Below, piece after piece: positions 20,834 through 29,017 of a stretch of 64,000 bases of DNA. Within the stretch, counting starts at the first letter, position 1; each line of letters opens with the position of its first letter. The stretch is from CALAMC01 sp964459465 (lineage in GTDB: Bacteria; Zixibacteria; MSB-5A5; GN15; PGXB01), in contig CAYWLR010000016.1 of NCBI GenBank assembly GCA_964459465.1, forward strand, positions 1 to 64,000. Reading direction: 5' to 3'. A program made the position numbers and the translations under genes. The notes under the pieces are model-generated. The model saw only the letters and a program-made list of their open reading frames with translations, ran no database searches and was not told the origin of the DNA.

Positions 20834-23059
20834 TTAAAATCTTCTGAAATGACGCTTTAGACTTACCCCAACAAAAATCAATAGGATAGCCAATACAAAC
20901 CAATTGGAAATAGAAAGAATATTGTTCTTGCATAAAACGTCAAGAGTATCGGGATCAACTATCTTTTGGCTAATTGGTATTAATCTCGAAATGGAGTAGA
21001 GCATGGCATTAAATAAATGTTTTGCAAATATAATTACATTCGGGAAACTGCTACCGAAATCATAATTGACTTCCTGACCATTTATCCTTATGCCGGTGAA
21101 TAAATAGATAAGAGAAAATATGATAGTTGCCATGAACAGCCAAAGTGAAGATAACCATGTTTGTTCGCCATACCCTGCGACGTACTTATATAAATTGTAG
21201 AGTCTTAAGCGGCCGCCGAAAATAATCAGCAGTAATCTCTTTAATAGACTTTTATTGTTCTTTCTTGTTTCTTTTAGAAATTTCCGTTTCATTTCGAATT
21301 CGTTGTAATAATGTTGACTGGCGCTGTGATAGTCTTTTGCTTTATCCGCAGAAGCCTTAAATCGCATATATAGTTCCGCCAGCTCACTGTAATTAGAGGG
21401 GACTGTTTCTGCACCAATATGGGCATTATTTCCATTGGAAGATGAATCGGTTCTTTTCAATTCTTCAAATATCTTCTCTTCCCAAATCCGAATCCTATTA
21501 TCATGGAAAAATGACCGTTGAAAGGACTCGATTTCATTATCCCAATGGTTTGAAATAAACATCGCCTCTTCAAAAAAGGCACATTGGTAAAAAGAAAATA
21601 AGGATAAATTGCACTTGGTAAAATATACGTCTTTTAAATATGATTGTCTGAAAATTATTGCCGGTTTGTTTATTACATTAATGTCTTTTGACCAGTGACG
21701 ATAGCCAATTTGCTCAAAAAAGGTTGTGAAAGGATTAAATTTCGCATTTTTAAAAATTATCCGGGGGAAACAGTACTCGTCCGTTTGAAACAGAGGATTT
21801 GAGAAAAAGAAAAAGACGCCATCTTTGATTCGGATATCTTTGAAACTTAGGATATTTCGAATTCCGTTGCTATTAAAAGATGTTTCACCATTAAAATTAC
21901 ATGAATCAAAATTGACTTCTGATGGACCCCAATTGACTTCTTCAAAAACTATTTGTTTCCCATTAAAGTTGCTTTTCGTAAAATCTAATTTTTGTCCTAA
22001 AATGATTGTCATATTGAAAGCAAGTTCGATACAATCAAATGTTGATTCTTTAAATGATACGATATTTGAAAATATTCTCGTCTGGAAAAATGATAGTTTT
22101 TTCCCGGTAAAAGTGCTTTCTCTGAAACACAGATCTAGGCCTTTAAATTCAGTATTATCAAAGGAAGTCTCTATCGCATTAAAAGTAGCCTTAACAAAAC
22201 TAACTGTAGTCGCCCCAAACTTGGCATTAAAAAAATCAAGCGATTGGCCTTTAGATTCAATTTCGGAAAAATTAATAGAGTCTCCATTAAAAGTACCTGA
22301 GCTGAATTTGGTGATTAAGCTATGAATTTTAGCTTTTACAAAGTTGACATCACACTGATTAAAATTTGCATTTTTAAAATCCGTGATGTGATTTTGAAAT
22401 ATAGAATTTGAAAAATCCACGATTTTACAACTAAAAATTGATTCTTTAAATATTGCATCACCACCCGTAAACACCGCTCCCTCAAATGAAGCTATTCCTT
22501 GCTTGAATGTGGCATTTGTAAAGTTTGCATAGCCCCCAGCAAATTTCGCTCGCGGAAATAACGTATTCCCACCAAGGAATTTTGCCTGGCCAAAGTCCGC
22601 TTTGTTTCTGAAATTCGCACCAATAAACAAGGCACAACAATCGCCAAAGCCCTCATTACTTATGGAACCGGCAAATTCACATCGGATAAAATTTGCCATC
22701 GAATGGAACTGTGTTTCACTGAAATCGACTCCGGCCTTGAATCTGCAATTTTCAAATACGGCCTCGTGAGTGAAATTTTGATTTGAGAAATCAACATGGC
22801 CATAGAAAATAGCATTTTTTAGATTCAATCTTGTTCTGAATGGAAAGCCTTGGAAATTTAATTCCGTGGGAAAGATAGCTCCTTCTAGGTTCAAATAATT
22901 ACGTTTAATTAAATCATATATTAGGCTATTAAATTCGTCTGGCGTAACCCCTTTGCATCCGGGTGTCGCGTGAAATATGCAATGACCTTCGCTTTCCGAC
23001 TTTTCATTAAAAAAACTGGGATCCCCGTGTGTGCACCCAGGATAACTACACTCTGGCAT
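20834..23059 (-). CDS. Pentapeptide-repeat membrane protein in an AT-rich cassette
   Basis: The protein has 741 residues. Residues 1-40 hold a Cys/His cluster (CSYPGC...CIFHATPGC) that may bind zinc. About 60-420 is a long pentapeptide-repeat region (A/S-x-F-x-x-like units: ANFTNATFKQGIASFEGAVF and similar) expected to form a right-handed quadrilateral helix. A helical segment follows. The C-terminus has TM helices (SSLWLFMATIIFSLIYLFTG; ISNWFVLAILLIFVGVSL) with a loop between them, an arrangement seen in pentapeptide proteins fused to channel-like membrane domains. Base composition is far more AT-rich than the flanking genes and the gene sits between 54-bp inverted repeats, so it looks acquired. 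Function unknown; DNA mimicry is known for some soluble pentapeptide proteins but not for this architecture. Confidence 0.85.
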   Translation of the reverse strand: MPECSYPGCTHGDPSFFNEKSESEGHCIFHATPGCKGVTPDEFNSLIYDLIKRNYLNLEGAIFPTELNFQGFPFRTRLNLKNAIFYGHVDFSNQNFTHEAVFENCRFKAGVDFSETQFHSMANFIRCEFAGSISNEGFGDCCALFIGANFRNKADFGQAKFLGGNTLFPRAKFAGGYANFTNATFKQGIASFEGAVFTGGDAIFKESIFSCKIVDFSNSIFQNHITDFKNANFNQCDVNFVKAKIHSLITKFSSGTFNGDSINFSEIESKGQSLDFFNAKFGATTVSFVKATFNAIETSFDNTEFKGLDLCFRESTFTGKKLSFFQTRIFSNIVSFKESTFDCIELAFNMTIILGQKLDFTKSNFNGKQIVFEEVNWGPSEVNFDSCNFNGETSFNSNGIRNILSFKDIRIKDGVFFFFSNPLFQTDEYCFPRIIFKNAKFNPFTTFFEQIGYRHWSKDINVINKPAIIFRQSYLKDVYFTKCNLSLFSFYQCAFFEEAMFISNHWDNEIESFQRSFFHDNRIRIWEEKIFEELKRTDSSSNGNNAHIGAETVPSNYSELAELYMRFKASADKAKDYHSASQHYYNEFEMKRKFLKETRKNNKSLLKRLLLIIFGGRLRLYNLYKYVAGYGEQTWLSSLWLFMATIIFSLIYLFTGIRINGQEVNYDFGSSFPNVIIFAKHLFNAMLYSISRLIPISQKIVDPDTLDVLCKNNILSISNWFVLAILLIFVGVSLKRHFRRF

Positions 23060-23177
23060 ACCTCACCCTTGCGTGAAATTCGATTATTCGATGATGTAAG
23101 TATATATTTATTAAGAATTCCAGTCAATCACAAAATAGCGTGGTTGTGGAATTCTTGGCAAATGCCATAGCAAAGAA

Positions 23178-23231
23178 CTGGATTCCCGCACTTCATTCTT
23201 CAGCACCTTCGGCCTTCGCGGGCATAACATT
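23178..23231 (-). repeat. Right terminal inverted repeat of the AT-rich cassette
   Basis: Reverse complement of the unit at 20768-20821. Together they bound a segment of about 2.46 kb containing a single gene and no transposase. Confidence 0.9.
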
Positions 23232-23252
23232 TATTTTGGAAAATTGATATTT

Positions 23253-23278
23253 ACCGGTCGGTCTGAGGACCGACCGGT
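23253..23278. repeat. Perfect 11-bp hairpin
   Basis: ACCGGTCGGTC (23253-23263) and GACCGACCGGT (23268-23278) flank a TGAG loop. No T-run follows on either strand, so it is not a standard terminator. It lies between the right inverted repeat and the end of the SppA gene and may be another dispersed palindrome. Confidence 0.7.
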
Positions 23279-23321
23279 CGCAACGCCGGAGTGCGTAGCG
23301 AGATACTCGAAAATATGTCTT

Positions 23322-25748
23322 TTATTCCGCCATCGGCCAGTCATCCGGCGGAAGCATGAACAACGGCCGGCCGGGGGAGTCGGTGATCATTTTCAAGTAC
23401 ATTATCGATGGGTCGTCCAGTAAACTCGGAATCTCCGGCATCTTCGGCAAACCGAAATCAAAATCGAACAGGCCCTTGTACTTCGGAATCTCGACAATGG
23501 TCACTTCCCGATCCGGCGCCAGACCGGCCCGCTCTCGGGCAACGGCGATGGCGGTGGTCAAGGACCCAATTTTGTCCACCAGGCCCAGTTCTAGGCCGTC
23601 GGTTCCGGAGTACACATGACCCTCACCGATTTCGCGCACGCGCTCTTCGGACATTTTCCGCCCTTTTGCCACCACGCCGACAAACTGATCATAGTGCTTC
23701 AATATGGCGTTTTTCATTATGGCAAATTCATCGTCGGTAAGATTGCGGCCCGGGATAGTGATTCCCAGAAGCGGCAGGCGAACCCCCAAAAACAGATCGG
23801 CATGGTCGCCGCGTTTGACGAAATCATAAGACATTCCCAGTTTTTTGGATAATTCTATATCGTACACCCAGCCGCCATACACGCCAATAGAACCGGTCAA
23901 AGTATTCGGCCCGGCGACTATTTCGGTTCCAAAGGCCGAAATCCAGTATCCGCCCGAAGCGGCCAGTTGTCCCTGTGAAACGATAACCGGTTTCTTCTCG
24001 GCGCACCGGCGTACCGCCTGGGCCACCATATCGCTGGGCAGACCCATCCCGCCGGGGCTGTCCACGCGGAAGACGACGGCTTTTACATTCGGTCTCGCGG
24101 CCAAAGCCTTGAAAACGGTTTCCAGCCAGCGGCCCTTGATGCCGCTGTCCATGGCGCATTCCCCAAGGCCATAAACCACCGCGATTTCCGGTTTGAGGCC
24201 CCAGGTTTGCGACGGCATCGCAATATCTTTAATATGATCCGGGGCAAGGCCCCACATGAAACGCCCGCTTAGGTTTTTGACAATGTTGCCGACATCGGAC
24301 CATCGCGCCAGGGTATCGACCAGTTTGCGGTCGAGAGCGTCCGAGGCATCGAGAATCCCTATGTTATTGATAATATCATCGAATTCATTATAAGTTAAAT
24401 GTCTCGCGGCGCAAATTTCTTCGCGGGCCAGTTCATAGCGGTCGTCGATGTACGCCTGCCGTTGTTCACGGTCGGCGGGGGACATGTCGTCGCGGCTATA
24501 CGGTTCGGGCCCGGATTTGTACTTAAAAAAGCGCCATTCCTCGAAACCGAGACCGAGTTTTTCCAGCGCCCCTTTGAAATATGTCCGCCCTGCGGCATAA
24601 CCGACCGGGAGAATATACCCGATTGGGTCCATGACGATGATATCGGCAACGCTGGCCAGATGATATTCCGTTATTTTTACTTCATCGATGAATATTATGA
24701 CCGGCTTGCCGCTGCTTTTGAACTGGACCAGCTCGTTTCTTATTTCCCAGGCATGTTCCGGGACAATGGATAAACCGGATAAATTTATCGCCAGCACCCC
24801 GACCCGCGGGTCTGACGCGGCGGCCTTGATGCCGTTTAATACATCATACAACCGTGGTCCACCGTCGTCAAAATAACGGTACTTATGATACCGGACATTA
24901 CCCTTCAGGTGCATTGAGACGAACCGCCGGTCATGTTCGAAAATTTCGGAAATATAACTGGGCTTGAGCCCGCCCAGACGGACATAATTGCTGTACATGG
25001 CATGATTTTGGTCGCGGTCGAAGTGTGCCTGCGAGCCAAAACCGAGATAGCCCAAGCCGATGCTGACGCCGACCGTGAACGCCTCGGATTCGAAATATCT
25101 CCCGATAATACTGATACCATCGGCCGGTTCGAAAACCGCTCCCAGACTCCATGGCAAATCCGAAAAACTCATGCCGTACTTAAGAGCGGCGTCGGCAAAA
25201 ACGGTCAGAGCCCTGGTGCCGGTGGGTCGGAATCCGATGTCACCCACGAGCTCATTGTCTTTGCTTTCGAGGGATTCATAATAGACCATTCCCGTGGAGA
25301 TGTACTTGTTGGGTCGTGAAATACTGCCTATGGAAAATATTTTTTCATGCCCGGCGGCGTTATCGTTACCCGATGACCAGCCATAGGACAAACCCATGGC
25401 GTGTCCCTGCGAACCAAAGCCAAAACCGAAACGATAATCGCTGATCGATGCCCCTCCCATATCATAACGAAAATAATTGAAGCCGACATTGGGCAGGGCG
25501 GTCATCAGACCCCAGCTGTCGAACGATGAAAAATCGGTGCCCTCGGTTGACCAGGTCAGGCGGATTTCACCGTCGGACAGCAGGGCTAAATTAGCCGGGT
25601 TGGCATGGCCGAGAAGACCGTCATTGTACACCGAGGACGGCGCAAACAAAAAGCCGGAACGATAATAATAGCCGGGGAAACCTTCGGCCGACAATTGGCC
25701 GACAAACACAAACAGCATGATTGCCAGGGATGTCATTATTCGTTTCAT
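23322..25748 (-). CDS. sppA: SppA-type signal peptide peptidase fused to an outer-membrane-barrel-like domain
   Basis: 808 residues. Residues 1-22 are a signal peptide. Residues 23-265 are Gly/Tyr/Phe-rich alternating strands (SSVYNDGLLGHANPANLALL, FRFGFGFGSQGHAMGLSYGW), like PorV/UPF0164-type beta-barrels. Residues about 280-800 are a tandem SppA (S49, 67-kDa type): the Lys of KYKSGPEPYSRDDMSP is K411 and the nucleophile in LAASGGYW is S598, matching the Lys/Ser dyad contributed by the two SppA halves. E. coli SppA is anchored in the inner membrane by a TM helix; here a barrel-like domain replaces it, so the protease may sit at the outer membrane. The gene stands alone and reads leftward. 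Confidence 0.85.
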   Translation of the reverse strand: MKRIMTSLAIMLFVFVGQLSAEGFPGYYYRSGFLFAPSSVYNDGLLGHANPANLALLSDGEIRLTWSTEGTDFSSFDSWGLMTALPNVGFNYFRYDMGGASISDYRFGFGFGSQGHAMGLSYGWSSGNDNAAGHEKIFSIGSISRPNKYISTGMVYYESLESKDNELVGDIGFRPTGTRALTVFADAALKYGMSFSDLPWSLGAVFEPADGISIIGRYFESEAFTVGVSIGLGYLGFGSQAHFDRDQNHAMYSNYVRLGGLKPSYISEIFEHDRRFVSMHLKGNVRYHKYRYFDDGGPRLYDVLNGIKAAASDPRVGVLAINLSGLSIVPEHAWEIRNELVQFKSSGKPVIIFIDEVKITEYHLASVADIIVMDPIGYILPVGYAAGRTYFKGALEKLGLGFEEWRFFKYKSGPEPYSRDDMSPADREQRQAYIDDRYELAREEICAARHLTYNEFDDIINNIGILDASDALDRKLVDTLARWSDVGNIVKNLSGRFMWGLAPDHIKDIAMPSQTWGLKPEIAVVYGLGECAMDSGIKGRWLETVFKALAARPNVKAVVFRVDSPGGMGLPSDMVAQAVRRCAEKKPVIVSQGQLAASGGYWISAFGTEIVAGPNTLTGSIGVYGGWVYDIELSKKLGMSYDFVKRGDHADLFLGVRLPLLGITIPGRNLTDDEFAIMKNAILKHYDQFVGVVAKGRKMSEERVREIGEGHVYSGTDGLELGLVDKIGSLTTAIAVARERAGLAPDREVTIVEIPKYKGLFDFDFGLPKMPEIPSLLDDPSIMYLKMITDSPGRPLFMLPPDDWPMAE

Positions 25749-25807
25749 ATATTTGACCTCTTTTTACTATATGATATGTAAAATCGCATAGCCCGCGGCG
25801 TTTTGCA

Positions 25808-25837
25808 ATAAAAAAGGCCGGACGGCATCGTCCGGCC
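25808..25837 (-). terminator. Terminator of the lipoprotein gene
   Basis: On the minus strand GGCCGGAC (25837-25830) pairs with GTCCGGCC (25823-25816) and is followed by a T-run. The flanking A-run on the other side could also make it work in the plus direction. Confidence 0.85.
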
Positions 25838-25859
25838 GAAAAAAAAGAGAACACAAATT

Positions 25860-26582
25860 CTATTTATAAAAATCCTGAAGTTCATGAAAAGCATCGTGCA
25901 GGTCGGTCATCTTGTCGGTCAAATCACCAAGACGATTTTCGGCGAAAGCGAATACGAGCGAGTCAAATGCAGTCCGGAGATTGGTGACGCCTGCCTTGAA
26001 TTCATCCTGTGCATAATTGTACTTGGCAGGCAAAGTAGTGGTTTCGAGGACCATGACAGCCTCCTCGAAATCGGGCAAACATAACTTTAAATCATCCCAT
26101 TTTTCATTGACGGTATAATCGTGCCAGGCCGGCTGCAAGGCTTTATGAAAATCCTCAATAGGCTTGATATTAGGCACGAAAACCGACCAGACATCGATAA
26201 AGGCCGTGCGGACCATATTCACCGCCCCTTTAAGTTCCACATCGGTCGCCGAATCGGCTACGGTGGCGAAACTATCGACCGCCAGGGTCAAGGCCGGCAT
26301 AGCTTCGGCGAACTGCGCGGAGACGTCTTCGTGAAATTTCGGCAATGTCGCTTTTTCCAGAGTCCGGCAGGCATCGGACATCTGCGCGGCATTTTCGCGA
26401 ACGGCGGTATAATTGGAATCGATAACGGCGTGAACGGCACCCTCCAGCACGGCCATAAAGGCGTCAAGTTCCGCGAATTCACGCTCGGCGGCTGTCGGGG
26501 CGGCTTTCTCCGCTTGTTTCTGGGCACAGGCAATGGCCAAAAGCGCAACGGCAATAATGATTACAGGACGGCACAACTTCAT
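25860..26582 (-). CDS. Helical lipoprotein with an internal duplication
   Basis: 240 residues. A lipoprotein signal (IIIAVALLAIACAQ) places Cys20 as the lipid-attached residue. The rest is helical and appears to contain the same unit twice: ...LEKATLPKFHEDVSAQFAEA...AVDSF... and ...LETTTLPAKYNYAQDEFKAG...AFDSL..., each about 95 residues and suggestive of two four-helix bundles. There is no CxxCH, so it is not a cytochrome c prime despite the fold resemblance. I do not recognise the family. It ends at a good terminator and is monocistronic. Confidence 0.75.
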   Translation of the reverse strand: MKLCRPVIIIAVALLAIACAQKQAEKAAPTAAEREFAELDAFMAVLEGAVHAVIDSNYTAVRENAAQMSDACRTLEKATLPKFHEDVSAQFAEAMPALTLAVDSFATVADSATDVELKGAVNMVRTAFIDVWSVFVPNIKPIEDFHKALQPAWHDYTVNEKWDDLKLCLPDFEEAVMVLETTTLPAKYNYAQDEFKAGVTNLRTAFDSLVFAFAENRLGDLTDKMTDLHDAFHELQDFYK

Positions 26583-26816
26583 GATTACTCCTCCGATATA
26601 TGATAAATTAATCTATCTTTCAGTTAATGGCGCAGGCGGCAAGAAAAAAAATCTGACCCGAAATGACAAGCGCTTTTTTCAAATATATGAACGACTCGAA
26701 AAAGCAGGACCGATCGTGTCCCGTATTATATTGTCAGGCAATAAGTTTCTTGCGCGTGGAAGCAGGAGTTCCTATTATGCAATATAAGACTATTTTTCCG
26801 GAAAAGGAGGTTATCT

Positions 26817-27173
26817 ATGGCCAAAGTCGCCATTGTCGGGTGCAAGCGTATTCAGGACCAACTCTGCATTGCCTGCGAAAAATGTCTCAAAGCGATAAGT
26901 CTCAAAGACGGGGAATTCGCCCGCTATGATGATGATATCGAACTGGTCGCGCTGGGTAACTGCGGCGACTGCCCGGGATTAATTGTCCCAAAACTTCTTT
27001 TGATGAACGAAATCGCCGAGCAGATCGGCCGCAAATACGATGTGATTCATCTGGGGACATGTATTGTTAAAGCCAAAACGACCGGTCAGTGTCCTCTGGA
27101 TTTCGATAAAATCGCCGCGTTCATCAAAGACAAATTCGGCAAAGAACTGGTGGTGGGCACCCATAATTATTAA
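26817..27173 (+). CDS. CGGC-domain protein
   Basis: 118 residues. VAIVGCKRIQDQLCIACEKCLKAI at the start, then GNCGDCPG near 47, HLGTCIVKAKTTGQCP near 80 and VVGTHNY at the end fit the CGGC domain (PF08821), a small cysteine-rich, probably metal- or redox-linked domain. In this copy the name motif reads CGDC. Seven to eight conserved Cys remain. The start has an AAAAGGAGG site. It is followed by the structured-RNA locus. Confidence 0.85.
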   Translation: MAKVAIVGCKRIQDQLCIACEKCLKAISLKDGEFARYDDDIELVALGNCGDCPGLIVPKLLLMNEIAEQIGRKYDVIHLGTCIVKAKTTGQCPLDFDKIAAFIKDKFGKELVVGTHNY

Positions 27174-27303
27174 AAACCCATCTAAAATGGCCATTTCCCG
27201 ATTGGTTGATAGGGCTGCAAATCATTCTTTTTTCGACTTTTTTATTGATTTTTGGCCGCTTTCTGCCGTTATTAATAGTACACGAGAAAGGAGGTGGTCT
27301 ATT

Positions 27304-27339
27304 TTGAAATCAGACAAACGTGAGGTGGCTGCTACTTAG
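27304..27339 (+). CDS. 11-codon mini-ORF
   Basis: TTG start six bases after a near-perfect Shine-Dalgarno; the product is L/M-KSDKREVAAT followed by TAG. The strength of the ribosome site compared with normal genes in this window is the reason to list it. Its last codons lie inside the 5' arm of the hairpin described for the surrounding RNA. No homologue is known to me. Confidence 0.4.
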   Translation: MKSDKREVAAT

Positions 27340-27393
27340 CAGAATCCCCATTTATATGTTGGGGTCAGCTAAGTAAATCCCAACAGTATACCG

Positions 27394-27423
27394 ACCCCGA
27401 CCCGCCCAGGGCCGGGGTTTTTT
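27394..27423 (+). terminator. Terminator of the structured RNA
   Basis: ACCCCG / CGGGGT with an inner CCC/GGG stem and a six-T tail at 27418-27423. It would stop transcription 300 bases short of the porin gene, so the RNA is likely its own unit. Confidence 0.8.
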
Positions 27424-27638
27424 ATTGAAAAAAGTATCTCGTTTCAATTATTCTGGTATAGATAATCAAGATATCGATCAGGCCGGAAAATATTTTGCGA
27501 TTTAAGGCATGTCATAATATAGATTGACAAATCTATCCTGTTATATCTTATTGACATAAGACGAGGTCCGGCGACAGCAAATTAAGTTGTTATCTTATGA
27601 CGAATTACAAAGCCTCTTTTAGCATTGGTGACTCGTCC

Positions 27639-27680
27639 TTGATTTAAGTCAAATTTCCGGGGAGCTATGAAAATTATAAT
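27639..27680 (+). promoter_or_regulatory. FNR-type class II promoter of the porin-cytochrome operon
   Basis: TTGATTTAAGTCAA (27639-27652) matches the FNR/Dnr consensus TTGAT-N4-ATCAA at nine of ten positions. A perfect TATAAT follows at 27675-27680. With the start site at 27687 the box centre is at -41.5, the standard place for class II activation. A -35 hexamer is not needed and not seen. SD AGGAGG lies at 27720-27725. Confidence 0.8.
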
Positions 27681-27730
27681 GATTTCTATATCATTTAAAG
27701 CCATGAAATAAGCTATGGCAGGAGGATGTG

Positions 27731-28981
27731 ATGAAGGATATGACAGCATTTTTCGTGATTTTCGGTCTGATATTGTTGATGGCCGGAGATATTTCTGCCG
27801 AGCCGAAACTGAATTTCGGAGGGCAAATTCGGTTTCGCGGCGAATATGATGACCGCGACTTGAATCCTTCCAACGTGGCTTTGAAGTATTCCGAACTTCG
27901 CACCCGGGTGCATCTCAAGGCCGAACTGGACAGAAATGTGACGGCCTTCGTGCAACTTCAGGACAGCCGCCTGCTTGGCCAGGATACTTCCGGGATAACC
28001 AGCAACAAAGAAAATGTTGACCTCCACCAGGCCTATATTCAAATCAATCGGCTGTGGCACGACGGGGTCGGATGCAAAGTCGGTCGTTTCGAGGTCAATA
28101 TCGGCAATCAACGCGTTTTTGGGGCGGTCGATTGGAGCCGGGTCGGGCGGGCCTGGGATGGGGCCGTACTGTGGTATGACCAGCGCGATTTCAGATTGAG
28201 CGGCTATTGGCTCAAGCGGCTTGAATTGAACGATACCCTTGATAATCGCGATTTTGACATCACCGGCCTTCATGCCCATTTCAAGGATATAAATCTGGAG
28301 CTATTCGGGTTTTATGAATATGACGCCGATGAGCTCGATGAGGCTCGCGAAACCACGCGGCATAACAAGTTGAATAGGTTTAACGTCGGGTTGTACTATA
28401 AAGATGTTCGCGATAATGTCGACTACGATGTGACGGCGGTTTATCAGACCGGCGATCAATCCGATCCGACCGCGGTTGACCCGGATGACGTCGATATCTC
28501 GGCCCTGATGATAGCCGGAGAAATCGGCCATACTTTTGACGCCCGCAAAAACAACCTGCGGCTGGCGGCCGGATTCGACTATACTTCGGGCGATGATACA
28601 CCCAATAATCATACTAATAATGCCTATAGCAATCTTTATTATACCGGCCACAAATTCCGGGGATACATGGATTATTTCGTCGGTTCGCCGACTTATGGAC
28701 TGCTCGATTTATTTTTTCGGGCGGCTTTTGACCCCGATCCGCTCTGGACCGTCAGGGGCGACATGCACTTTTTCAAAGCCGCGGCCGAATATGAAAATTA
28801 TTTGGGCGACGACACCAAAGATATCGGTTCCGAATTCGATTTAACCGTGGTCACAACCAGCGTCCCGGGCCTTCTTTTGACCGGCGGAGCATCGGTCTTT
28901 TTGCCGTCGAAATCATTCGCCGGTCACGATGATCCCGGAGCCAGGTACTGGCTGTACACTATGGCCGAAGTGAATTTTTAG
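27731..28981 (+). CDS. Outer-membrane porin (alginate-export-like)
   Basis: ATG at 27731 is five bases from AGGAGG; an adjacent GTG one codon earlier is less likely. 416 residues with a signal peptide (FFVIFGLILLMAGDISA) and then continuous amphipathic beta strands (KLNFGGQIRFRGEYDDRD, VNLHQAYIQ-like, DGAVLWYDQRDFRLSGYWLK) ending in an aromatic residue (AEVNF), as expected for a barrel inserted by BAM. The pattern resembles the alginate-export/AlgE-like porins often placed beside anaerobic respiratory genes in FCB and delta-type bacteria. It is the first gene of the FNR-controlled operon, which suggests passage of nitrite, hydroxylamine or a similar anion. Confidence 0.82.
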   Translation: MKDMTAFFVIFGLILLMAGDISAEPKLNFGGQIRFRGEYDDRDLNPSNVALKYSELRTRVHLKAELDRNVTAFVQLQDSRLLGQDTSGITSNKENVDLHQAYIQINRLWHDGVGCKVGRFEVNIGNQRVFGAVDWSRVGRAWDGAVLWYDQRDFRLSGYWLKRLELNDTLDNRDFDITGLHAHFKDINLELFGFYEYDADELDEARETTRHNKLNRFNVGLYYKDVRDNVDYDVTAVYQTGDQSDPTAVDPDDVDISALMIAGEIGHTFDARKNNLRLAAGFDYTSGDDTPNNHTNNAYSNLYYTGHKFRGYMDYFVGSPTYGLLDLFFRAAFDPDPLWTVRGDMHFFKAAAEYENYLGDDTKDIGSEFDLTVVTTSVPGLLLTGGASVFLPSKSFAGHDDPGARYWLYTMAEVNF

Positions 28982-29017
28982 AAAACGAATAACAGCAATA
29001 AATGTGGGAAGGATAAA

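Larger units (their letters stand above)
27287..27423 (+). ncRNA. Structured RNA with full Shine-Dalgarno, mini-ORF, nested hairpin and terminator
   Basis: AAAGGAGGTGG (27287-27297) is an almost complete match to the 16S 3' end. It is followed by an 11-codon frame, then TACTTAGC (27333-27340) pairing with GCTAAGTA (27368-27375), enclosing a second stem CCCCA (27346-27350) / TGGGG (27360-27364). The outer arm overlaps the last codons and stop of the mini-ORF, so translation and folding exclude each other. A terminator (ACCCCG 27394-27399 with CGGGGT 27413-27418, then six T) closes the unit. A weak promoter may lie at 27245-27275. I cannot name a known RNA family; it could be an attenuator-like leader, an sRNA or a ribosome-binding decoy. 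Confidence 0.6.
27174..27730. other. Long intergenic region with a structured RNA and an FNR-type promoter
   Basis: This stretch of about 550 bases separates the CGGC gene from the porin operon. Its first part holds the mini-ORF RNA (27287-27423). Positions 27424-27635 are AT-rich with no gene or clear structure. The last part contains the FNR-type box and -10 of the downstream operon. Confidence 0.7.
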
